Shown one piece after another: positions 1 to 11,869 of a DNA stretch of 64,000 bases. The notes below the pieces were generated by a model, which saw nothing but the letters and a program-made list of their open reading frames with translations, did not search any database and was not told the origin of the DNA. The stretch covers positions 124,001 to 188,000 of the forward strand of contig CAMPQE020000052.1 in assembly GCA_946902985.2 (NCBI GenBank), given 5' to 3'. The position numbers and the translations under genes are program-made. Position 1 is the first letter of the stretch, and each line of letters opens with the position of its first letter. This DNA is from Meconema thalassinum (lineage: Eukaryota > Arthropoda > Insecta > Orthoptera > Tettigoniidae).

Positions 1-483
1 ACTTACTTCAATTTGGTCAGTAAGCTTGACGAAGCTATGTTCAGAATCATTGGATCTCCTCGTTTGTTCTGTTAGTAATGTCTTGTATGATTTCGTCACT
101 GATTAGTGGTCTCCAAGACTCATGCTTTGCCTAACCTGAGTCGCGATGTTATCTTCCTCGTCTAGTCGGTGGGTGGCAGCTCCACAGTTTTACTTTTAAT
201 AGATGGGCCAAGAGGTATTTCAGACGCACTGTCAGTTGCTTCTTCAGAAGATTATTTACTGGCACTGACTTCAGCAAATTCTGCACAGTTATTTTCTTCT
301 CCACTTTCAGGATCAAGCGAAAAATATGTTCCTCCATCACAATGTTCCAATTCTCCCAAACATTCCGATGTTTACAATAAGCATTCAGAAATTGTACTTA
401 TTGACGCCATTTTACACAGCACACTGGAATTTAATTTGGCATAGTTAGCTAAAGGTATGAATTAAAAAGTCACGCCGTCGGTA
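1..483. other. no gene recognised
   Basis: I see no conserved coding signal here. Open frames on both strands are short and have no recognisable domain. The segment ends at the small inverted-repeat element that follows. Confidence 0.4.
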
Positions 484-680
484 CACCAGGGTCTCCAAGA
501 ACCTGTCAACAAGTTTTAAAAATGCTGCGCGAAAGTATTTTTCTTTACAATAATAAAACGTACTCTCCCTTCAAGAGTCACGCTCGTACTGAATTGTCAT
601 AAGCCTCTCATCACAGGAAATCACAGAGCGCGCATGCGCCGAGCGAACAAAAGATGCACAGGGTCTCGCAGACCCTGGTG
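484..680. mobile_element. short MITE with terminal inverted repeats
   Basis: The left end reads CACCAGGGTCT and the right end is its reverse complement, AGACCCTGGTG. Both are flanked directly by TA (482-483 and 681-682). Inverted repeats plus a TA duplication suggest a non-autonomous Tc1/mariner-type MITE of about 0.2 kb. The interior has no coding capacity. The superfamily is inferred from the TA alone. Confidence 0.55.
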
Positions 681-1055
681 TACCAAAGAAAGTTTAAGTA
701 CATTGCGTTGTGCATCAGTGCAAAATAACGCTTGAGAATATGAATAGGCTACTGTCATCGAACATCGTAGTCGATTTTGGTCCGTCGGTAGTCTTTCAAC
801 TGGTTGCCGTTATAAGATATTCGCATTTATATTCTGGATTATGTGTAAATACTTGCACATATAATATAATCTTGCTAAGTATGGCATTTCTGCAGATGGA
901 TACGAATAGAAGTAATCTTTTCTCCAAATTTCAAAATTACTCATGGCTGATAGATTTTCGAAAAATGGCGGCTAGTCTACTGATGCAATTGAGGGTATTT
1001 ATCATGTGGACAAAATCAACCCATTAACGTACTGGTAAGACTTGAAAATGTCACC

Positions 1056-1112
1056 ATAATCGGGATCGAACCCGCGTCTCTTGTCGCACGGCCAGGCAGG
1101 CTACGACCTTGC
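1056..1112 (-). repeat. tRNA-derived SINE head fragment
   Basis: On the minus strand an A-box-like motif (TAGCCTGCCTGG) is followed by a B-box (GGTTCGATCCC), the split pol III promoter of tRNA-derived SINEs. The flanks do not fold as a complete tRNA, so this is a SINE piece, not a tRNA gene. Confidence 0.45.
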
Positions 1113-1183
1113 ATGAATGTTGTTATTATTACAATAGTCTAAAATAAAGCAAGTTGTAGGCCTATCAATGATAAAAATGTATT

Positions 1184-2514
1184 GATGTTCGACGATGTCG
1201 AAATGCAAATATTATTATGTCAGAAAACTGTATCATAATACGGGTCATTATAACACTATTCTTCATTATGAAACAGTTTCTCCAGCCTATCAGAGCTCAT
1301 TCATTGACCAATTAGGTGAGGATAGCTTCGTGCATGCGCTCAAAATCCAACATGTCGGACATGAATTACATGATTTGAAAGTTCAAATTGGATATCGGAT
1401 CAGCCATTGTAGTTACAATCCCAAACACAAAGACAAAATCAGCTCGAACCTTTACGGTAACAAGAAAATACTATGATATATGCAAGAAATGTATTTATCT
1501 ACGTCCAGAAGTTAGCAACACAGCATCCTTCTACATATATTACCGACATGGAAAGTGCGCCGTCCCATATGTTCGCGTAAATAAACTGGCGAATATGAGA
1601 CACGAAATAGCACTGTACCTTAATATCCCCAACGCCAATTTCTACACAGCGCTTTGCTTTCAAACGACTTCGGTGACAATATTAGTGAATGCTAGTTCTG
1701 ATCGGCACTAGACATCATGCAGGCTGTAAACAATTGTATTGCCAATCAAAGTAAATGGTCTCTGCTTTCGAAATTCTTTGACCCACGCATGCGCTCTGTT
1801 CAGTCAGCAAACCATCCAGCATGCTCTGTTAACTAACTGAAGTTACTGAATCCCACAGATATTTATGAATATTTATGTTAAAAAATATAATAAAGTTATA
1901 ATTATCGTCGAACATAAACAGTCGTATGCAACTCGCCTATAATGGTAATTAAGACACGAGTATGTTTATAAAACGAGCGTAGCAAGTTTTATAATTTCCA
2001 TACGAGTGTTTTAATTATTGCCATTATAGGCTCGTTGCATAATGTACTATTATTTAACAACATTATAAAAATAGTACATTATGCAACGAGCGTATAATGG
2101 CAATTATTAAAACACGAGTGTCATACGAGTGTCTTAATTACCATTATAGGCGAGTTGCATACGACTGTTTATGTTCGACGATAAATATAACTATTTTTTG
2201 TTCGAACATAAATATTCATAAATATCTGTCAAGATTTCGCCAGTTTTATGTTCTGAACAGAGCGCGTGGGACGCATGGCCTCCTCGATTACTCCACTACG
2301 ACACTAGTCACGCAGTGAAATTTAAATTATGAGGCCGTGGAAGTCAGCGCAGGTGCGATGCAATCCATACCTAATTGGTCATACAACTGTTTCTTGAGCT
2401 CTGATTGGTGGGAGAAACTGTATCATAATGAAAAATAGTGTTACAATGACCCTCGTTCTGATACAGTTTTCTGACATAATAATATTTACATTTCGACATC
2501 GTCGAGCATAAAAG
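1184..2514. mobile_element. foldback element with long nested inverted repeats
   Basis: The left arm (about 1,184-1,325) matches the reverse complement of the right arm (about 2,368-2,514) almost base for base over about 140 bp, including TTCGACGATGTCGAAATG-type termini. A second inverted pair lies inside (about 1,907-1,965 against 2,122-2,180), and a third (about 1,996-2,052 against 2,072-2,128) surrounds a small centre near 2,062. The left arm has extra sequence (about 1,330-1,790) missing from the right arm. No transposase is encoded, so this is a non-autonomous foldback or large palindromic MITE. Confidence 0.75.
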
Positions 2515-2540
2515 AACATTCTCACTCTCTCTTTATTCGC

Positions 2541-3520
2541 TTAGTCGATTCCGACTCTCCGTGACCCAATGTACTCAGGTAGTACGCCAATGTCTTCTGT
2601 CCTGCACTGCCTCCCTAAGATTTCCAAGCTGGAATTTAGTGCTTCTGTGATGCCATCCATCCATCTCATTCTTTGCCTCCCTCTTCTCCTTGTGCTTTCT
2701 ATCTTCCCCGGCACTAAGGTCTTCTCTAATGAATTATGTCTTCTCATGATGTGTCCAAAGTAGCCCAGTTTTTGTTTCAGGATTAAGCCCTCCAAGAAGC
2801 ACTCAGGCTTAATTTGCTGTAAAACTGACTTCTTATTTGTTCTCTTCGCAGTCCATGGAACTCTCAGAACTTTTCTCCAACACCATAATTCGAAGGAATT
2901 TACTTTACGGCGTTCAGCTTTTCTTATGGTCCAGGTCTCACATCCGTACACCACAACTGGAGAAACCATAGCCCTTACTATACGGATCTTTGTTGTTAAT
3001 GTTATGCCTCTACTCCTTCAGATATTGTCCAGATTTGAAAATGCCTGTCTACCAAGTAGCAATCGTCTTTTTATTTCATGGCTGCAGTCAACAGCAGCAG
3101 AAATCTGTGAGCCAAGATAGTTATAAACAGAGACTATCTCCATTTTTTCTCCTCCTACTTGCCATGAATTGACAGTTGTAGTTGTCATAATTTTTGTTTT
3201 CTCGACATTCAACATTAGTCCAGCCTTTGAACTTTCCTCCATCACTTTCAGCAAGAGATTTTTAAATCTTGTTCAGTCTCAGCCATCTGGATTGTGTCAT
3301 CTCTATATCTCAGGATGTTTATATTTTCCCAGCTATTTTGATTCCTGTTTCATCTTCATCTAACCCCACATTCCTCATAATGTGTTCTGCATACAGATTA
3401 AAAAGGCAAGGTGGAAATATAGGCCTACAGCCATTTAGTTGTTCCATATAGGCCTATGGTTCTCACTGTAGCTTCTTGATCAGAGTATAAGTTCCGAACC
3501 AGGTTAATGATATGTTCTGG
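2541..3520 (-). mobile_element. RTE/BovB-like LINE fragment, 3' reverse transcriptase part
   Basis: Read on the minus strand, this encodes the C-terminal half of a non-LTR reverse transcriptase. About 3,254-3,018 gives a stretch with the NYLGS thumb motif and a conserved HEIKRRLLLGRQAF block. 2,969-2,541 gives the C-terminal domain with YGCETWT, ELWCWRK, FGHIMRR and RGRQRMRWMDGI blocks, typical of RTE/BovB-type elements. Upstream (to about 3,520) the fingers and palm are degraded, with stops and the catalytic YADD altered to a YRDD-like form. A 5'-truncated dead copy. Confidence 0.85.
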
Positions 3521-3599
3521 TACTAAAAGAACATTAGCCTATGCACCCATAAATTTGCAAAAAACACTGTACAGATAAAATGATTGTTACGCTGCCCTG

Positions 3600-3950
3600 T
3601 TCGTTGAAACTCGTGGTGTGCGACTAGGTCCGGGTTCGATTCCCGGATCTGACAAGAAATATTATTGTGATTTGAGGAATGGAACGAGTGCTTTCCGCCT
3701 CGTGACGTACATCTGAGCAGAGTTCGATTCCCACCTCAGATATCTTGGTAATGGTTTCCCACCTCTACTTCTGGCGGATATCAGGATGGTTCCTAGCTTA
3801 AGGCCATGGCTGTCCCGTTCCACATCCTCCCCTGAATGAGGCCTACATTAGGCTACCTACACAGTACACACACTTATATATCAATGACAATAACACAGGT
3901 TATCAGACAAAAGGCCACATACACTCAAGTACACGGGGCCGAATGACATG
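3600..3950 (+). repeat. tRNA-derived SINE (composite family)
   Basis: A B-box (GGTTCGATTCCC) lies near 3,631, and a second B-box-like motif (GTTCGATTCCC) near 3,721. The tail includes CAAGTACACGGGGC (about 3,932), which recurs inverted at about 16,830 and 31,220, so these copies form one family. Confidence 0.6.
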
Positions 3951-4915
3951 AAGTCAAAGCGCCTTAAATGAAACTTTAAGACATTATTAGATTTCGCCTT
4001 TGAATTAGGTTTGACAAACATGGTAGCCTACAACGCCGTGACGTTTACAGCTGAATTTCCTTTAGTTTTAGCCTGTTTATTTTGCAACAATTGACATCCT
4101 TTTTACGATTCATGATAACCTTTTCTAGTGCTACTGAACTGAAACCTCATTGTTGTCGAAGCTTGCAATATAACCTGCTTTGTAATTCGCATTTCTTGTC
4201 TCCATAATTTGGTAGGAAGACAAAACTCGTGTTATGATGACTGCTTTACAGCGGAGGTAATAGGCTACTTAAGTGCCCAATGCAAATTATCTGTGACAGT
4301 CAATTCACAATATTTAATTGTCGAAGACACAGAGGAGTGGCTATTTAACTAGAAATAGCCTTATGACGACAATAGTTACCCTCATGTTAGTTGAGTCGAT
4401 ATTGATTCTCGTTTGAAATGCGTGGTTTGTAACAAAAGGACAACTTGGTAATTTGTGGATTCCGAATGGCTGTATGCTACTAGTGGCGATTTACAATACC
4501 TGTACAGTAAACTAAGGTCAATTTCACGTGGCTAATTAAGTGTATTGATAGATTTTTACCGTCAGTACTTCATTGTGTGACAAAATAATATTTAATTTAC
4601 TCACCGCAAATCAGGTTTGTGTGTTCATAGGAAGATGGAGACTGAATATAGGATTTTTTATTTCCCTGCTCTATAAGGAGCCACAATTACTTATTCATTT
4701 TATCAATTCAATCGCAATGATAACAACTTATTCGACCAGCGTCATGGTCGTATCTGTTTCACTGTTGATGACAAACATATAACCGCTCCTTATCACTGTG
4801 CACTTCCTCATCTGGTTTATTGTATATGAGAATGATTTGGCGTGGCCTACTGGTATAAGTGAGGTCTTTAATTAATTCTTCAGTGCTTTTCTTGTGTTCT
4901 AGTTTCCTGAATACA

Positions 4916-4984
4916 ATGGAGGATCAACTATTTATTAAAAGTGAGCCAGACTCGTTGACAAATACAGCTGAAGTCTCTAACACT
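4916..4984 (+). CDS. zinc-finger gene A, exon 1 (start codon)
   Basis: This exon encodes the N-terminus (23 codons, phase 0) of a C2H2 zinc-finger protein. It starts at ATG in the context ACAATGG and ends at a GTGAGT donor. The peptide begins MEDQLFIKSEP, with IKSE fitting the SUMO-acceptor consensus (hydrophobic-K-x-E), as is common in insect zinc-finger proteins. A pyrimidine-rich TTCTAG at 4,897-4,902 just upstream is conserved in copy B and looks like the acceptor of a 5' UTR intron, so a further non-coding exon probably lies upstream. Conservation of start, length and donor in copy B (43,974) supports this being a real exon. The tiny exon would be missed by simple ORF searches. Confidence 0.8.
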
Positions 4985-5169
4985 GTGAGTTGCATTTAGA
5001 TTCGTATATGGTGTAACATTGCATTCTTAGTGATGTGCATGACAAGTGAGGTTTAGTGACTTAACACACTACTTAATGGTAAATGGCACGCTAACGTTTA
5101 GTAACGTAACTTAGTACTCATATTGTGTGTGCATATTTTTGATTGGGTCATGCTTGTGTTACTTCGCAG

Positions 5170-5268
5170 GAGACAACTGTCCTGTTGCCCCCGGATAACT
5201 TGAAAGACGAGGCTGCTGATATATTTGACGATGAAAGGATAGCAGTTAAGGAAGAACATGAACTAGAG
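5170..5268 (+). CDS. zinc-finger gene A, exon 2
   Basis: A 99-nt exon (33 codons, phase 0 at both ends) between acceptor TTCGCAG and donor GTAATT. It encodes an acidic, linker-like stretch with no fold I recognise, ending in AVKEEHELE; VKEE is a second SUMO-consensus-like motif. Copy B has an exon of identical length at 44,227-44,325 with the DEA-D-FDDE-AVKEE skeleton kept. That indicates past selection on the protein sequence. Confidence 0.8.
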
Positions 5269-5944
5269 GTAATTATCGGTTCTGCGTTTTTTCTCTTGTA
5301 ATAATTTTTAGAATGAATATTGTTTGGAAGATTGGAATACTTAGTCTTGTTTTCTATAAGAACACCAACAGTAGCTGATGTTATTGTATTGATGCTGCAG
5401 TTCCACTCTGCTGGCACCCTGGATCCTATTATAGGTTAAGTCTACACAATGTGCCATGTTATAACTCTATCATATAAGGCATTTGAGATATGATTGCCCT
5501 TAAGTGAAAGCGCTGCTGGTTGCTATAGGCCAGTGTGGAAGAGGGAAGTCTGCCACAGCAAAGCGAGCTCGTTACCGGCATAAAACAATGTTAAGATTCT
5601 AACTTGGGCGTCAGCAATCGTAGCCTATTTCTAATGAATAATGAATAATTGGTAGCACTGAATGAACGTACAACGAGCGATAACATTCTCTATTGTACAC
5701 AAATTAGCCAAAATACCTCATTAAACGACGAGAAATAAATCAGGGAATGAAGCTTAAATAAATATTTCCTCCTCCGCTGTCTGTGACCCACACAGCCATT
5801 CAAAATAGGATCACAACTTACATAGGCAAGATTCCAGCTGGGGCTGCCATTGTTCACATCTGTCGTCATTAAAACAGTACTGCCAACCTTATTCTTACGT
5901 ACTATGCCACACCAGCAACTGACCATTCTAACCTTCGTTTCGTC
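5269..5944 (+). other. intron 2 of gene A, 5' part
   Basis: Sequence up to the minisatellite. The first 150 bases after the donor are similar to copy B intron 2. No gene or repeat of known family is recognised. Confidence 0.5.
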
Positions 5945-6972
5945 CAATCCAATGGTTTTTGACAATGGTTACAGCCTAACGCGTCCAGATCAATGGTTCT
6001 TGACGATGGATACAGCCTAACGCGTCCAGATCAATGGTTTTTGACAATAGTTGCAGCCTAACGCGTCCAGATCAATGGTTTTTGACAAGGGTTACAGCCT
6101 AACGCGTTCAGATCAATGGTGTTTGACAATTTTACAGCATAACGCGTGCAAATCAATGTTTTTTGACAATAGTTACAGCCTAACGCCTACAGATCAATGT
6201 ACTTTGACAATAGTTACAGCCTAACGTGTCCAGATCAATGGTTTTTGACAATAGTTACAGCCTAACGTGTCCAGATCAATGGTTTTTGACAATAGTTACA
6301 GCATAAAGCGTGCAAATCAATGTTTTTTGACAATGGTTACAGCCTAACACGTCCAGATCAATGTTTTTTGACAATAGTTACAGCCTAACGCCTCCAGATC
6401 AATGTTTTTGACAATAGTTACAGCCTAACGCGTCCAGATCAATGGTTTTGACAATGGTTACAGCCTAACGCGTCCAGATCAATGGTTTTTGACAATGGAT
6501 ACAGCCTAACGCATCCAGATCAATGGTTTTAGACAATAGTTACAGCCTAACGCGTCCAGATTAATGGTTTTTGACAATAGTTACAGCCTAACACGTTCAA
6601 ATCAATGTTTTTTGACAATAGTTACAGCCTAACGCCTCCAGATCAATGGTTTTTGACAATAGTTACAGCCTAACGCGTTCAAATCAATGTTTTTTGACAA
6701 TTGTTACAGCCCAACGCCTCCAGATCAACGTTTTTTGACAATAGTTACAGCCTAATGGGTCCAGATCAATGGTGTTTGACAATGGTTACAGCCTAACGCC
6801 TCCAGATCAATGGTTTTTGACAATAGTTACAGCCTAACGCGTTCAAATCAATGTTTTTTGACAATTGTTACAGCCCAACGCCTCCAGATCAATGTTTTTT
6901 GACAATGGTTACAGCCTAACGCGTCCAGATCAATGGTTTTTGACAATGGTTACAGCCTAACGTGTCCGGATG
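5945..6972. repeat. 41-bp minisatellite, about 25 copies
   Basis: A unit of 41 bp, recognisable by TTTTTGACAATAGTTACAGC followed by CTAACGCGTCCAGATCAATG, repeats head to tail about 25 times with point variants (GCGTCC, GCCTCC, GCGTTC; GGTTACAG or AGTTACAG). One variant combination (CGCGTTCAAATC with ATTGTTACAGCCCAACGC) occurs at 6,674 and again at 6,838, exactly four units apart, so part of the array is organised as a higher-order repeat. It lies in intron 2 of gene A and is absent from copy B. Confidence 0.95.
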
Positions 6973-7780
6973 AAGGTTTTTTTAAATTAAACATTCATTT
7001 TGTGTCCTACTTTCCTTTATCAACAGTGATTTTGTATCCCGTATGTTGGCAACAATTTGTGCACCTCGGTGTGTGGCGTTAGATTGCGCCTTGCTGACAG
7101 TTCAATGAGATGCAAGCGCTCTCGGAACATTGCAGCCGTTTTTAAAAGAGCAATAAATAACACATGTTTTCGTACTTTAGCACATTTATGAGGTGCAGTA
7201 GTGACCAGGGTTCCTAATTTCAATACGTAATATCGCCCAGAAGATGAAACAAGGACACAAGGTATGTAAAAGTCACATTCATGTCTGATGCAAATGTATA
7301 AGCCGCGTTCTACTTTCAGTCAGAATTAATGAATAATCTTCACCACTTCTTTATTCTTCATTTTCTTGAAAAAGTGATCGCCAACGGAACAAACAGAAAA
7401 TCTTACATTCAGGTAATTGTTCCAAGCAATTACACGACTAATGCACTTTGCCTCTGGTAGTTCATTTGTCAACTCTTGATGTACAGGACCAGTTTGCAGA
7501 GGGTCATGTTCTCTAGAATAATTTGTATAAATTCTTGTTTTGGACAGCTTAAGTGGGGGCAGATGACGCCCCTTAAACCCTCCATTACTAACTAACTTTT
7601 TAACAGCTAAAGTGTATACAAATTCTTAGTACCAACTTACCACGACTACATGACCTGTTTACTTGTGTCGGGCTCCACTTTGACCATCCCTAGTTGAGCT
7701 GTCCCTCAATTCTGATCCCGAAAGTTATAGGTACCGTGATCATCCTTTTTCTCACCCTAATTCGCAGTTCTCGGCAATAC

Positions 7781-7829
<49 letters not shown>

Positions 7830-8752
7830 AATTTCATAAGGGGTAAGACCTCTTCCTAACCTCCATGGTATAATGGTGTAATTGCTTAGCACAACTGCCT
7901 GGAATATAAGGTGTTCTGATATATTCCACTTGTCATAAAAAGTAACTATCAGGGCGGTGATCATGGAGATAGGTTGTCCCCCAATGTGAAAGGTTTTATA
8001 TGGCTACGGCGTGATTTAGAACCAGTGATATCACGAAAATATCCTCCATGATGCAATGCTTCTACAGTTATTTGAATGTGTTAAAAAATTGCACTGCATT
8101 GAATCTGATACTGATGTCTTCCCTATTGCACTTGTTAATATTCTTACACATCACAGCCGCCTCCTCCTCGTCAACTATTAGATGATTTTATTACTGCAAT
8201 CTGGCTGCCATGGCCTTCAATAATGAAGTTACACTGCACACTGTTTAATAGAATAGAACTTCTCCTCTTTAGCTCTGGTATTGAACTTTGCAATTCGGAG
8301 CACGATTTCACACAGCAAGATGATTGACCATGCGGTTAACAGTTCGCAAGTATTTCATTAATTCACCAAAAAATGTGTGTAATATTCGCCGCATTATTAG
8401 CGTATTCCGCACTGGCAAATAAATGTTCTCCACCGTATTATAAATGATTTCAATTAACAGCTTTCAGTACCATGCGGTCCAATTCACAAATCTCAGCGCT
8501 CACGCTGTTAAGCGTTCGACAAGTACTGTACAGTAATAAGTAAGCGTTTCCGGCTTCTTCCCACTGTGACCAGAGAGGTTGCTCCTTCACCATGTCCTAG
8601 ATCATTCCAAATATTTATTACTGGCGCCGATAACCTAAATGTTAGGCCCCTTAAAGCAACAATTATCATCACCATGTGTATTATTCCCACATAGAATAAT
8701 TTCTAATATCATGCAGTAAATTTACAACTCAGTTTATTGTGTTGTTTGTGTC
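6973..8752. other. intron sequence, no gene recognised
   Basis: No open frame here resembles a known protein. The only structured element is the TA microsatellite at 7,783-7,825. The rest is unremarkable intron 2 of gene A. Confidence 0.5.
7783..7825. repeat. (TA)n microsatellite
   Basis: About 21 uninterrupted TA dinucleotides. Confidence 0.95.
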
Positions 8753-8759
8753 TACTTAC

Positions 8760-9479
8760 TTACTTACTTACTCCATGGCGCTGCAACCCGGGGTGGGTTT
8801 TGGCCTCTTGGACAACTGCTCTCCATGTTGGTCTATCCATCGCCTTAGGCCTCCATCCTCTCACTCCCATTGCGACGAGGTCTGCAGTCACACCATCCAA
8901 CAATCTCTTCTTAGAACGTCCTTTCCTCCTCCTGGAGAATAGCCTCCCTTTCAACATTCTCTTGGGCATCTGACTCTCCGGCATCCTCTCTATATGTCCC
9001 AACCATTGGATTCTCTGTGCCTTTATAAACTTTACGATATCTTGTTTTCCAATCAATTCGTTTAGTTCATGGTTATATCGTATTCTCCATCCATCTTCCT
9101 CTCTATCAGGGCCATATATTCTTCGCAGTATTTTCCTTTCAAAACACTTCACAGTATTCTCATCATCCATAGTTAATGTCCAAGCTTCAGAGCCATAGGT
9201 CACTACTGGTCTTATCATTGTCTTATATATCTTCATTTTGGTTGTTCGCGATATAAGTTGATTCCTGAGCATCTTGATGTTTGCATAGTATGCTCTGTTT
9301 CCAGCCTGTAATCGATCTTTATTACAGTTTGTCATATCACACTGGTTGTTAATAAGTACTCCTAGATACTTAAATTGTGTCACACCCTCAAATGTCTTAT
9401 CGCCTATTTTAATATCATGCGGGGCTCTTCTTGAGTTAGATGTGGACATTACCATGCTCTTAGTTTTACTCTCATTCAC
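8760..9479 (-). pseudogene. RTE reverse transcriptase, thumb and C-terminal domain
   Basis: An open stretch of 239 residues. It starts with NESKTKSM (the ESKT block after the YADD palm), then QFKYLGV (thumb), VVTYGSEAWTL, FERKILRRIYG and WLGHIERM. These are the successive blocks of an RTE-clade reverse transcriptase C-terminus. It reads on from the palm part across a break near 9,480-9,560, where QICAYADDVVIIARE (the catalytic YADD) is visible in the 9,600-9,540 region. It closes with a TAA in the 3' simple repeat. Confidence 0.9.
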
Positions 9480-9559
9480 TAATAACCCAATATTTGTAGC
9501 CTCTTTCTCTAATTCTAAATATACTCTTTTCAGTGTACGTTTCTCTCTTGCTATGATAA

Positions 9560-9910
9560 CTACATCATCTGCATAAGCACAGATCTGACTGATTTGTTAA
9601 AAATAGTGTCTCCCTGGTCCACTTTACTGATTGCTTTATGTAGTGCAAGGTTAAAGAGTACTGCAGACAATCCATCTCCTTGTTTTACACCCTTATTAAT
9701 TGTAAAGGGCTTACTCAGCTTATTTCCATTTTTCACTCGTGCCCATGTGTTATCTAGTGTCATCCTTATCAGCCGGATTATCTTTCCAGGTATCCTCATC
9801 TCTCCTAGTAATTCATATAGTCTTTCTCTACATACACTATCGAAAGCTTGTTTAAAATCTATAAAGAGCATGTGGAGGTCAATATCATGTTCATAAAACT
9901 TTTCCATCAT
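9560..9910 (-). pseudogene. RTE reverse transcriptase, palm
   Basis: A 116-residue open stretch holding the first catalytic aspartate (LFIDFKQAFDSV) and the GVKQGDGLSAVLFNLAL block. The YADD pair follows in another frame near 9,580-9,570, so at least one frameshift separates them. A preceding conserved region with FRPN-like residues (about 9,960-9,915) is also in another frame. Confidence 0.9.
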
Positions 9911-9982
9911 CTGCCTAATTACAAAGATTTGATCCGTTGTACTCCGGTTGGGTCTAAAACCACACTGATATTCACTCAGAAT

Positions 9983-10300
9983 TTATTCTGAAAATATCTT
10001 CATTCTTTCTTTCAGGATACCTGATAAGATCTTGTAAATAACATTCAATAGAGTAATTCCTCTGTAATTCTCACATGCTAGTTTATCTCCTTTCTTAAAT
10101 ATAGGACATATTATTCCTCCTCTCCATCCATCTGGCATGTTCTCTTCTTCCCATAGTCTTTCCAATAGTTTATGTATTCTATCTTCCAATGCCGCTCCTC
10201 CATATTTTATCATTTCTGCTACTATACTGTCTTCCCCTGGTGATTTGTTGTTTTTCATTTTCTTCATTACATTTGCCACTTCAAATCTTGTAGGACTCAT
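9983..10300 (-). pseudogene. RTE reverse transcriptase, fingers
   Basis: A 105-residue open stretch with KNNKSPGEDSI, GGIICPIFKKGD and ENYRGITLLNVIYKILSGIL. These are the first conserved blocks of non-LTR reverse transcriptases. It joins the endonuclease through a degraded linker with stops. Confidence 0.9.
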
Positions 10301-10462
10301 AATACTTGCATTCTCATTCTCTGATTCTGTAGGACTCGTAATACTTGCATTCTCATTCTTTGATTCTGATCTAATTACTTCTTGTCTCTCGTCTTGTTGC
10401 GTATGTTGTTCAATTTCTGGCTCTACACTTTCACTTAGAAGTTCCTTAAAGTGTTCAGACCA

Positions 10463-10489
10463 TCTATCTATCTATCTATCTATCTATCT
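10463..10489. repeat. (CTAT)n microsatellite within the LINE
   Basis: About seven CTAT units in the linker between endonuclease and reverse transcriptase. It breaks the LINE reading frame. Confidence 0.85.
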
Positions 10490-10993
10490 AACACTTTATT
10501 CTCATCATTCAGTATCATCCCTTGTCTATCCTTGCATCTTCTGTCCCTAGGTTGAAAGCCTTTCCCCATTTTACCAATTGCCGCATAGAATTTTCTTACT
10601 TCACTTCCCTAGTTTAATTCTTCTATTTTTATAAATTGTTTCTTTATGTGTTCCTTTTTCTTTCTTCTACATACTTTGTTGGCATTCAACCTTAGTTGCC
10701 TATAATGTTCACAGTTGCTTCTTGTTTCTCTCAAGATCATCTTTTCTCTTGCTCTATTCTTCTCTTCTATTGCTTCCCTACACTCTTGATCAAACCATTC
10801 ATTCCGGGTTTGCTGCCTCTTTCCGATTATTTCTTCTGCAGCCAGTTTAACTACTTCCTCTATTTTCTTACCCTCTTCATTGAGATCATCTCTCTCTTTT
10901 TCTTCTTCTAATTTCTTTTGTATTTCTCTCTGATATTCCTCCTTAATTCTTTCATCTCCTAATCTTTCAACGTTTATACTGTTCTTCCAGGTT

Positions 10994-11869
10994 TCAGATT
11001 TTCGCCAGCTTTTCTCTAAGTACTACTTTGACTAGATAGTGATCTGAATCACAATTTGGTCCTCTACAACTCCGCACATCTATAATTGACGAAGAGTATC
11101 TTGCATTGATTAACACATGGTCTATTTGATTCACGGTTGTAGAATCAGGAGCCTTCCAAGTACCTAGATGTATTCGTTTATGTGGGAAACATGTGCTTTT
11201 GATCACCATATTGTTCCTGATGGCAAAATGCCCAAGTAGTGTGCCATTCTGGTTACGAACATCATGTAGTGTATGTTTCCCTGCACATCTCATCAATAGA
11301 TCCTTCCCAATCTTTGCGTTAAAGTCACCCATTATTATCAATGTATCGTATCTCTGTATCTCACCGCATATCTGTTCCAATTGTTCACAGAACTCTTCCT
11401 TCTCATCCTCCTCTTTCTCTTCAGTTGGTGCATACACTGACAATATGGATATGTTCCTGAATCTTCCTTTGATGCGCAGTTTACAAAATCTTTCATTTAT
11501 GGCTTCATATTCCATAATACTATTCCTTACTGACTTGGATACCATAAATCCTGTACCATGTTGTCCTGTTCTGCTATTTGGACCACTATACAATAGTGAA
11601 TATTCCCTTTTATCTATCCTTCCTTGTCCTTGCCATCTTACCTCTTGTAACGCTACAATGTCTAAATTAAATTTAGTTATCTCTTCTCCTATTTCATTCC
11701 TCTTTCCTGGTCTCAACATTGTTCTTACATTCCACGTCGCAATATACAAATCTCTTTTCCGTAATCCAGGCCGAGGTTGTCTTCTGTTAAATCCGTCCTT
11801 CCGAGGCAATTGTCCTTGTTTCGTAACAGGTTCTTTTTTATGGTGTGGGGTTGTTAGCCCCACGTCCAA
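10994..11869 (-). CDS. RTE APE-type endonuclease domain
   Basis: A 291-residue open frame from MDVGLTT. It contains the ordered motifs of the exonuclease-endonuclease-phosphatase fold: IATWNVRT (Asn), VALQEVRW (catalytic Glu), [18 protein letters not shown] (Asp and Asn), QIDHVL and CDSDHYLV (terminal Asp-His). In this family the domain nicks target DNA for target-primed reverse transcription. The domain is intact, but an in-frame TGA follows at once, where the full-length protein would continue into the linker and reverse transcriptase. The copy is therefore not autonomous. Confidence 0.9.
   Translation of the reverse strand: MDVGLTTPHHKKEPVTKQGQLPRKDGFNRRQPRPGLRKRDLYIATWNVRTMLRPGKRNEIGEEITKFNLDIVALQEVRWQGQGRIDKREYSLLYSGPNSRTGQHGTGFMVSKSVRNSIMEYEAINERFCKLRIKGRFRNISILSVYAPTEEKEEDEKEEFCEQLEQICGEIQRYDTLIIMGDFNAKIGKDLLMRCAGKHTLHDVRNQNGTLLGHFAIRNNMVIKSTCFPHKRIHLGTWKAPDSTTVNQIDHVLINARYSSSIIDVRSCRGPNCDSDHYLVKVVLREKLAKI

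Noticed and set aside
5945..6972. CRISPR-like array
   Set aside because: The repeats are contiguous with no unique spacers, and the DNA is eukaryotic; it is a minisatellite.
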